Source: Pseudoips prasinana
Lineage: Eukaryota > Arthropoda > Insecta > Lepidoptera > Nolidae
NCBI GenBank assembly: GCA_951640165.1
Contig: OX621255.1
Location: 20,930,001 to 20,994,000 of the forward strand
Length of the DNA: 64,000 nt
Direction of reading: 5' to 3'
Shown: one piece after another, positions 62,701 to 64,000 of the stretch
Numbering within the stretch: the stretch's first letter is position 1
How the letters are laid out: every line of letters begins with the position of its first letter
Notes under the pieces: generated by a model
The model's input: only the letters and a program-made list of their open reading frames with translations
Databases searched by the model: none
Told to the model about the DNA's origin: nothing
Made by a program: the position numbers and the translations under genes

Positions 62701-63804
62701 TGATATTAACTTGCTGTGTGATTGTAAAAGCTAAGCTTCTAAACTATGTGAGGAAACTGATGCTAAGCTATGTAGCGGTGCCAGTAAGATGTGCTATGGA
62801 GATGCGCCGCCGACAAGTAGTTGTAGGTACTCTTCTCTGCACATATGTAGCTAGACCACTCGCGACGATCCATAGCACGCATCCTTCCATATGAAACATG
62901 TCTTATTTGAATCCGTTTCCACCAGTGCTAAACTATGTGCACCAATGAATATGATTGATGGATATCAAACGGATCCATAGCAACGTAGCATAGTACATCT
63001 CTGGTGGAAAAGTAGCCTAAATCAGAAAATGAATTCTACAGTGATGGTGGTCGTCGTGATGACCGCGACGGGCCTCGGCGTGACGACCGTGACCCGCCAC
63101 GCAGAGACGAGCGCGACCGCGACCCGCCGCGCAGGGACGAGCGCGACCGCGACCCGCCCCGCCGGGACGAACGCGACCGTGAACCGCCCCGTCGCGACGA
63201 GCGCGAGCGTCGCCCGCCCCCGCGCCGGGACGACAAGCGTAAGTATTCAGTGCATTGCAAATAGAGGATCGCAGTGATATTGAATTTATTAAAGATAGCA
63301 AACTGAATATGAAAGAGTCACAAATGTTATGCAGACAGTAAAACAACTTCACTTTTATGTTTGTTTGTAACGGATTCTTTTGGGCGCACACAAATTCACT
63401 TATATAATTAAACTAAACTAAAAGATAAATAATAGTTTAGAAAATCTAAAAAACGCGCTTTATATAGAAAACCAAACTAAAAAATAGAAAATAAATTTTA
63501 ATAATGTTTATTTTTAAGTTCTGTATATAAAGCGTGTTTTTTTTTAATTAATTATTTAAATATCGTTACTGTTATAAAATAAATCTTATTGTAAAGTATT
63601 TCCTACAATCCGTGTACCTAAATATCTATATGTACCTATAAATAATTATAAATTAGTAATACATTACTACGAACATGTTCTGACTATTTACAAGCGCTTT
63701 TTTAAAGTCTACGTGAATAAAAACCTTTTTTTATTTTATGCTTATGTATTGTTTCAGCTCGCGATCCCGACGGTGATGACTGGCAGCCCGTTACAAGACG
63801 TTAA
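30629..63804 (+). CDS. eIF3a: Eukaryotic translation initiation factor 3 subunit A, complete, 23 coding exons
   Basis: The product is the scaffold subunit of eIF3, acting in the cytoplasm on the 40S ribosome during initiation. The start ATG at 30629 opens [16 protein letters not shown], the family's conserved N-terminus; the stop is TAA at 63802-63804 after DDWQPVTRR, close to the family's terminal W-T-V-RR. Summed exons are 3606 bp (1201 codons plus stop), shorter than the ~1380-residue vertebrate protein, mainly in the C-terminal repeat. All 22 introns have GT donors and AG acceptors and every phase agrees. Introns range from a few hundred bases to 3.5 kb and are loaded with SINEs, LINE tails and MITEs. 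Exons are given in the three entries that follow. The tandem copies of exon 15 in intron 15 are annotated separately. Confidence 0.95.
32204..32436. mobile_element. Palindromic MITE, 233 bp
   Basis: The ends GCAGCATAGTGCATGAGTG and inverse CACTCATGCACTACACTGC match closely. The centre is a perfect stem of 16 bases each side (TTCAGTGTGTTGGACT / AGTCCAACACACTGAA) with a GCAC loop. Located in eIF3a intron 1. Confidence 0.8.
32555..32800 (+). mobile_element. SINE family B-related copy, diverged
   Basis: It has an A-box-like TTGTCTAGTGGTAAG, a B-box-like GTTTTGATCCCCACC, then the family B body TTTGGGATCACATGGC and the ATATTATTATTATG end. Confidence 0.65.
33850..34050 (-). mobile_element. LINE 3' tail, minus strand
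   Basis: It opens with TTCTTTATTTGCAATAAAAATG (a reversed poly(A)-signal tail) and continues in unique 3' UTR-like sequence. It lies in eIF3a intron 2. Confidence 0.4.
34430..34600 (-). repeat. tRNA-like SINE remnant, minus strand
   Basis: It has an inverse B-box (GGGGATCGTACCCGAAAC) after an inverted ACTATATGTG/CACATATAGT stem. Another tRNA-like scrap (GAGAATCGAACACATGAACT) lies at 35448-35467. Both are in eIF3a introns. Confidence 0.45.
35757..36165 (-). mobile_element. LINE 3' end, minus strand (same family as 61675-62090)
   Basis: It begins with reversed GTCAAAGTCAAATTCAATAG and carries ACTGAGAAACACTGCCAG and the reversed end of the ORF, matching in inverse the plus-strand copy at the other end of eIF3a. 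Confidence 0.7.
36187..36361 (+). mobile_element. Helitron-like short element
   Basis: It starts near ACTAATACTATAAAGGCGAA and ends ACCGCGGGGCTCAGCTAGTAG. Related pieces are at 26343-26505 (minus), 39420-39724 and 61088-61205. In eIF3a intron 5. Confidence 0.65.
37085..37610 (+). mobile_element. LINE C-terminal fragment (CR1/Jockey-type)
   Basis: An open frame reads [20 protein letters not shown], then [40 protein letters not shown] and [20 protein letters not shown], the conserved end of a non-LTR retrotransposon ORF2. It is 5'-truncated and sits in eIF3a intron 6. A scrap of the same 3' end lies at 60943-61060. Confidence 0.8.
37707..38260. mobile_element. Non-autonomous element with 38-bp inverted ends
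   Basis: GCCTGTTCTAGATGGCTGTA at the left faces TACAGTCGTCTAGAACAGGC at the right; the full 38-bp ends differ at three positions. The 550-bp interior has no recognisable gene. The target duplication is not clear. Confidence 0.7.
38354..38484 (+). repeat. Dispersed ~135-bp repeat 'G', copy 1
   Basis: It starts CCTCCGAAATAAATCCCATG, has an internal TCGGAGG that can pair with the 5' CCTCCGA, and ends near TTTATGTCTGCACA. In eIF3a intron 6. Confidence 0.75.
38651..38777. mobile_element. Palindromic MITE, 127 bp
   Basis: GTACACACGGCTACATATCA and its inverse TGATATGTAGCCGTGTGTAC form the ends, with a second arm pair further in (AGTATAAGCTGA/TCAGCTTATACT). It ends 81 bp before eIF3a exon 7. Confidence 0.85.
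39083..39405 (+). mobile_element. SINE family C, split by a short insertion
   Basis: The head CTTATCGCATGGGCAGTGGT is at 39080. After a ~110-base AT-rich interruption the body TGTTCAAGTTGCCCAGTAGG resumes at 39231 and runs through TCCGAAGCACAGAGACGC. Confidence 0.65.
39420..39724 (+). mobile_element. Helitron-like element
   Basis: It opens CATATAATAAAATCGTAGG, includes TTTGTGTCTCTGTTTGTCCG and ends ACCGCGGGGCACAGCTAGT. In eIF3a intron 7. Confidence 0.6.
40280..40411 (+). repeat. Dispersed repeat 'G', copy 2
   Basis: Same 5' and internal blocks as copy 1, with GACAGGGTGCGCCATACACG. In eIF3a intron 7. Confidence 0.75.
40640..40790 (+). mobile_element. SINE family C, diverged piece
   Basis: It contains CATGGCTTAAGGACATTTGG and GAAGCACAGAGTCGCCCATC, just before eIF3a exon 8. 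Confidence 0.6.
41277..41501. mobile_element. MITE with ACTGCCGCGGAATGGAA ends
   Basis: ACTGCCGCGGAATGGAACGG near 41284 and the inverse CATTCCATTCCGCGGCAGT near 41493 bound a ~220-bp AT-rich core. In eIF3a intron 8. Confidence 0.75.
41671..41803 (+). repeat. Dispersed repeat 'G', copy 3
   Basis: CCTCCGAAATAAATCCCATG at the start; GCCGGCACA at the end. In eIF3a intron 8. Confidence 0.75.
41990..42224 (-). mobile_element. SINE family D, minus strand
   Basis: Closely matches 27590-27839. The inverse B-box GGGATTCGAACCC is intact, and the inverse A-box region CCAACTAGGCTACGG is present. In eIF3a intron 8. Confidence 0.8.
43873..44007 (+). repeat. Dispersed repeat 'G', copy 4
   Basis: CCTCCGAAATAAATCCCATG start and GCTGGCACA end. 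In eIF3a intron 9. Confidence 0.75.
44193..44566 (+). mobile_element. SINE family C flanked by palindromes at both ends
   Basis: The 5' junction is a perfect palindrome, 44216-44264 against 44269-44317 (49-base arms, ACGA loop), made from the SINE head itself. The SINE body then runs to about 44510. The 3' junction is a second palindrome at 44519-44566 with no loop and one mismatch. CATACCAAGT occurs at both 44193-44202 and 44557-44566 and may be the target duplication. In eIF3a intron 9. Confidence 0.8.
45375..45454 (+). mobile_element. SINE family A, head only
   Basis: It has the A-box GGTCTAGCGGTAGCG and B-box GGGTTCCAATCCCAGG, then stops after CGGGCCAAAAG. Without its body it looks like a tRNA gene, but the family context argues otherwise. 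Confidence 0.7.
45465..45700 (-). mobile_element. LINE 3' UTR, minus strand
   Basis: It contains TTCAAAACTCTTTATTGTAC and AAAAAGGGCGGTTTTATCGC, the inverse of a common lepidopteran Jockey-type 3' end. Confidence 0.6.
46212..46350 (-). mobile_element. LINE 3' end, minus strand (copy also at 63580-63735)
   Basis: An (AAAAT)n-like tail leads into TTTTTATTCACGTAGACTTT and AAGCGCTTGTAAATAGTCAG. The inverse copy lies in the last eIF3a intron. Confidence 0.65.
46497..54234 (+). CDS. eIF3a: eIF3a exons 11-16: charged coiled-coil (spectrin-like) region
   Basis: Exons: 46497-46726, 47444-47636, 48339-48443, 49030-49159, 50421-50623, 54083-54234. The sequence is a long charged helix rich in Glu, Arg, Lys and Gln, with the family block [20 protein letters not shown] (exon 14) and [20 protein letters not shown] (exon 11). 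In homologues this part binds eIF3b, eIF3g and eIF3i. Exon 15 ends [12 protein letters not shown] in phase 0 and joins exon 16 at [11 protein letters not shown]. Between those two exons lies the 3.16 kb tandem array of exon-15-derived copies. Confidence 0.92.
46828..47182 (+). mobile_element. SINE family A
   Basis: The head has lost part of the A-box; the B-box GGGTTCGATTCCCGG is intact. The body is complete to GGGAGGACATTAT. A family C SINE abuts it at 47183. Confidence 0.75.
47184..47405 (+). mobile_element. SINE family C
   Basis: It begins GGACAGTGGTCACCCTAGTG and carries CTCCGAAGCACGGAGACGCT. It ends 40 bp before eIF3a exon 12. Confidence 0.75.
47812..48055 (-). mobile_element. SINE family B, minus strand
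   Basis: It begins AATATCCTGGGACTTTATTT, has a (TA)n run inside (47898-47917), and ends in the reversed head. In eIF3a intron 12. Confidence 0.75.
48100..48270 (+). mobile_element. RTE-type LINE 3' tail
   Basis: ACCATGAACCGGAAGACGCA, then TGGACCGATGATCTTGTGAG, then the GATATGATGATGATGA tail. It follows directly after a SINE. Confidence 0.75.
48796..48928 (+). repeat. Dispersed repeat 'G', copy 5
   Basis: Starts GCCTCCGAAATAAATCC, ends TTATGCTGGCACA. In eIF3a intron 13. Confidence 0.75.
49501..49547. repeat. Near-perfect hairpin inside the fold-back arm
   Basis: ACTATTGTGGCTACCCAAA faces TTTGGGTAGCCACAATAGT across GCTGATT. Only one arm of the fold-back carries it in this form. Confidence 0.8.
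49840..49985. repeat. GC-rich ~31-bp minisatellite, about five units
   Basis: Units of the type GCTTCGGGCGCCTGAGAGCT with GCGTCGGG between. Open frames through it on both strands (for example at 49787-49996) are repeat artefacts. Confidence 0.75.
50301..50400 (+). mobile_element. RTE-type LINE tail remnant
   Basis: CAGCTGATACGATGATGATG near 50364 is the RTE 3' end. It lies just before eIF3a exon 15. Confidence 0.45.
50492..53800 (+). repeat. Tandem array of 21 partial exon-15 copies with splice donors (eIF3a)
   Basis: The parent unit is 50492-50638 (147 bp), covering the last 132 bases of exon 15 plus the first 15 intron bases. It is followed by 21 head-to-tail copies: nine of 146 bp (50639-51952), six of 158 bp (51953-52900), two of 146 (52901-53192), then 158, 146, 158 and 146, ending 53800. 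A decayed copy start follows at 53801. The 158-bp type has an extra 12 bases (AGGCAGCAGCGC type, coding RQQR). All copies lack one base found in the parent near 50506 and carry CGGACGAGCGCG instead. Each ends with GAG then the donor GTCAGT and TACTAAC. Unspliced readthrough meets TAA at 50924. The minus-strand 61-65 codon ORFs are shadows. Confidence 0.95.
54305..54437 (+). repeat. Dispersed repeat 'G', copy 6
   Basis: CCTCCGAAATAAATCCCATG near the start and GCTGGCACA at the end. In eIF3a intron 16, about 80 bp before exon 17. Confidence 0.75.
54515..63804 (+). CDS. eIF3a: eIF3a exons 17-23: Arg/Asp-rich repeat tail
   Basis: Exons: 54515-54777, 57560-57749, 59695-59799, 60770-60857, 61401-61537, 63042-63238, 63758-63804. 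The tail carries degenerate 8-12 residue repeats, of the type RDDRPPA in exon 18 and [10 protein letters not shown] in exon 22, matching the DDDRGPRRG-type repeats of vertebrate eIF3a in character but not in exact unit. W-R pairs (STWRRG, GGWRSA, GSWRRGP, STWRSK) punctuate it. These exons are markedly GC-rich against AT-rich introns. The region is expected to be disordered. Confidence 0.92.
55021..55170 (+). mobile_element. RTE-type LINE 3' tail
   Basis: AGACGCAGCTTGGGCAGGCC, GATGATCTTGTGAGGGTCGC and the GATATGATGATG end. In eIF3a intron 17. Confidence 0.75.
55363..55491 (+). repeat. Dispersed repeat 'G', copy 7
   Basis: GCCTCCGAAATAAATCCCAT start and AAGCTGGCAC end. In eIF3a intron 17. Confidence 0.75.
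55561..56790 (-). mobile_element. Jockey-type LINE, C-terminal RT part and 3' UTR
   Basis: The minus strand encodes a reverse transcriptase end with an [12 protein letters not shown] catalytic box near 56690-56710. A 223-codon open frame follows (55905-56576) containing [27 protein letters not shown] and [13 protein letters not shown]. The 3' UTR at 55561-55900 ends in reversed AATAGAATAGAATACATTTA. It is 5'-truncated, one frameshift separates the RT box from the long frame, and a (TA)n run interrupts the ORF at 56158-56175. In eIF3a intron 17. Confidence 0.85.
56930..57175 (+). mobile_element. SINE family B
   Basis: Partly deleted head (TTGGTAAATACTTGCGCCGC), complete body GAGTCTGGGTGTAATTATCT and CAGGATATATTATCATT end. 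In eIF3a intron 17. Confidence 0.75.
57768..58703. mobile_element. 936-bp element with ~40-bp inverted ends
   Basis: AAGGCTGAGATGTATAGAGC at the left matches in inverse GCTCTATACATCTCAGCCTA at the right, and the match continues through GTACTTAGACTTT. The interior has TTATGCTTAGCATAAGC-type palindromes and no gene. Probably a non-autonomous DNA transposon; starts 19 bp after eIF3a exon 18. Confidence 0.8.
59185..59618 (+). mobile_element. SINE family A with a nested 69-bp insertion
   Basis: Head GGTCTAGCGGTAGCG and B-box GGGTTCAGATCCCGGG; end GGGAGGACATTAT. Bases 59429-59497 are an insertion bounded by AGTGATT (59422-59428 and 59491-59497), containing a reversed poly(A)-like tail and TTAAGGCTAGATT. 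In eIF3a intron 18. Confidence 0.8.
59843..60032 (+). mobile_element. SINE family E (tRNA-headed)
   Basis: A-box GTGGCGCAGCGGCTAAGAAA, B-box GGGGGTTAGAGTCCCGC, then TTTGTGTCCGTCTATTGTAT and the CACAGGGATTAAATT end. A tail scrap of the same family lies at 62580-62645. Confidence 0.75.
60943..61060 (+). mobile_element. LINE 3' scrap, same family as 37085-37610
   Basis: GGTTTATTCAAGGTTAGAGTG and TACGCGCGGTCCACCTTCGA match the end of the fragment in intron 6. Confidence 0.7.
61088..61205 (+). mobile_element. Helitron-like element, 5' half only
   Basis: CACTAATATTATAAAAGCGG, then TTTGGTATGTAGTTCGCTGA; the CAGCTAGT end is missing. Confidence 0.55.
61277..61371 (+). repeat. Short tandem repeat, GTTAACAATGTCAATAAA type
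   Basis: About four irregular units of 16-20 bases, 30 bp before eIF3a exon 21. Confidence 0.75.
61675..62090 (+). mobile_element. LINE 3' end with a perfect hairpin at its 5' edge
   Basis: A 19-base arm (61675-61693) is repeated in inverse at 61699-61717 around the loop GGGTA. The ORF end follows ([19 protein letters not shown], stop 61866-61868), then a 3' UTR with ACTGAGTTTTCTGGCAGTGT, AATAAATGATT and a GACTTTGACTTG end. Same family as 35757-36165. In eIF3a intron 21. Confidence 0.8.
62095..63041. other. eIF3a intron 21, remainder
   Basis: AT-rich with a SINE family E tail at 62580-62645. A GATGGATATCAAACGGATCC block near 62950 could be part of a small inverted-repeat element (ATTTGAATCCGTTTCCACCA at 62907). 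No gene seen. Confidence 0.45.
63580..63735 (+). mobile_element. LINE 3' end, inverse copy of 46212-46350
   Basis: CAAGCGCTTTTTTAAAGTCT then ACGTGAATAAAAACC and a T-rich/A-rich end. It lies 20 bp before the last eIF3a exon. Confidence 0.7.
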
Positions 63805-64000
63805 ATGCTCAATCATATTACTGTGTTTACACGTTTTATCATACACACAGCTTTTATTCTCACATACAAAGTGTCTATTTATGTATGAGACAAAATTACC
63901 ATTTAAAATCCATACGATTAAAAATGAAAACTGTTGAGATTCAAGAAAAAGTATTACGTATATACCTTAATTAATATTTTTTTTATTATAAAAAAAGAAT
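63805..64000 (+). other. eIF3a 3' UTR, start
   Basis: AT-rich. ATTAAA at 63917-63922 is a possible poly(A) signal; the canonical AATAAA was not seen before the window ends. Confidence 0.4.

Noticed and set aside
63017..63391. Long minus-strand ORF ([14 protein letters not shown])
   Set aside because: Shadow of eIF3a exon 22 repeats.

Overview
This is nuclear DNA of an animal, almost certainly a moth or butterfly. It is AT-rich and carries intron-split genes with GT/AG junctions, tRNA-headed SINEs, RTE/R1/Jockey-type LINE fragments, a Penelope-like element, Helitron-like tails ending in a CAGCTAGT motif, and many palindromic MITE-like elements. The Lepidoptera call rests on recognised repeat signatures and protein similarity; the species cannot be named. 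Nothing bacterial, and no CRISPR, rRNA or free-standing tRNA gene, was seen.

Layout. 1-640: 5'-truncated, frameshifted Penelope-like element (minus). 879-5894: last six exons of a bleomycin hydrolase gene (plus), with catalytic His and Asn in view and the Cys-bearing 5' exons outside the window. 5.9-12.4 kb: gene-free, holding a 1.45 kb fold-back element inserted in a SINE. 12407-15327: small conserved helical protein gene (minus), not fully resolved. 15.3-26.7 kb: repeat-rich, including a three-level nest (RTE LINE interrupted by an R1-like LINE, itself interrupted by a 2.3 kb inverted-repeat DNA transposon). 26748-29397: three-exon lipocalin-like secreted protein gene (minus). 30629-63804: the complete translation factor gene eIF3a (plus), 23 coding exons, about 1201 codons. 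All its junctions are phase-consistent, and its introns hold most of the remaining repeats.

The most unusual structure lies inside eIF3a. The 3' part of exon 15 together with its 5' splice site is followed by 21 further head-to-tail copies (146 or 158 bp each, 50639-53800). Every copy keeps the splice donor, a TACTAAC box and a phase-0 cassette of 31 or 35 codons for the coiled-coil region. An 890 bp fold-back element lies just upstream. Whether the copies are spliced in, act as decoy donors or are inert cannot be told from sequence alone.

The genes are unrelated housekeeping or secreted functions and do not form a pathway. What ties the window together is transposon traffic, including several retroelement copies with short snap-back palindromes at their 5' ends and a dispersed ~135 bp repeat present seven times, all in eIF3a introns and all in one orientation.
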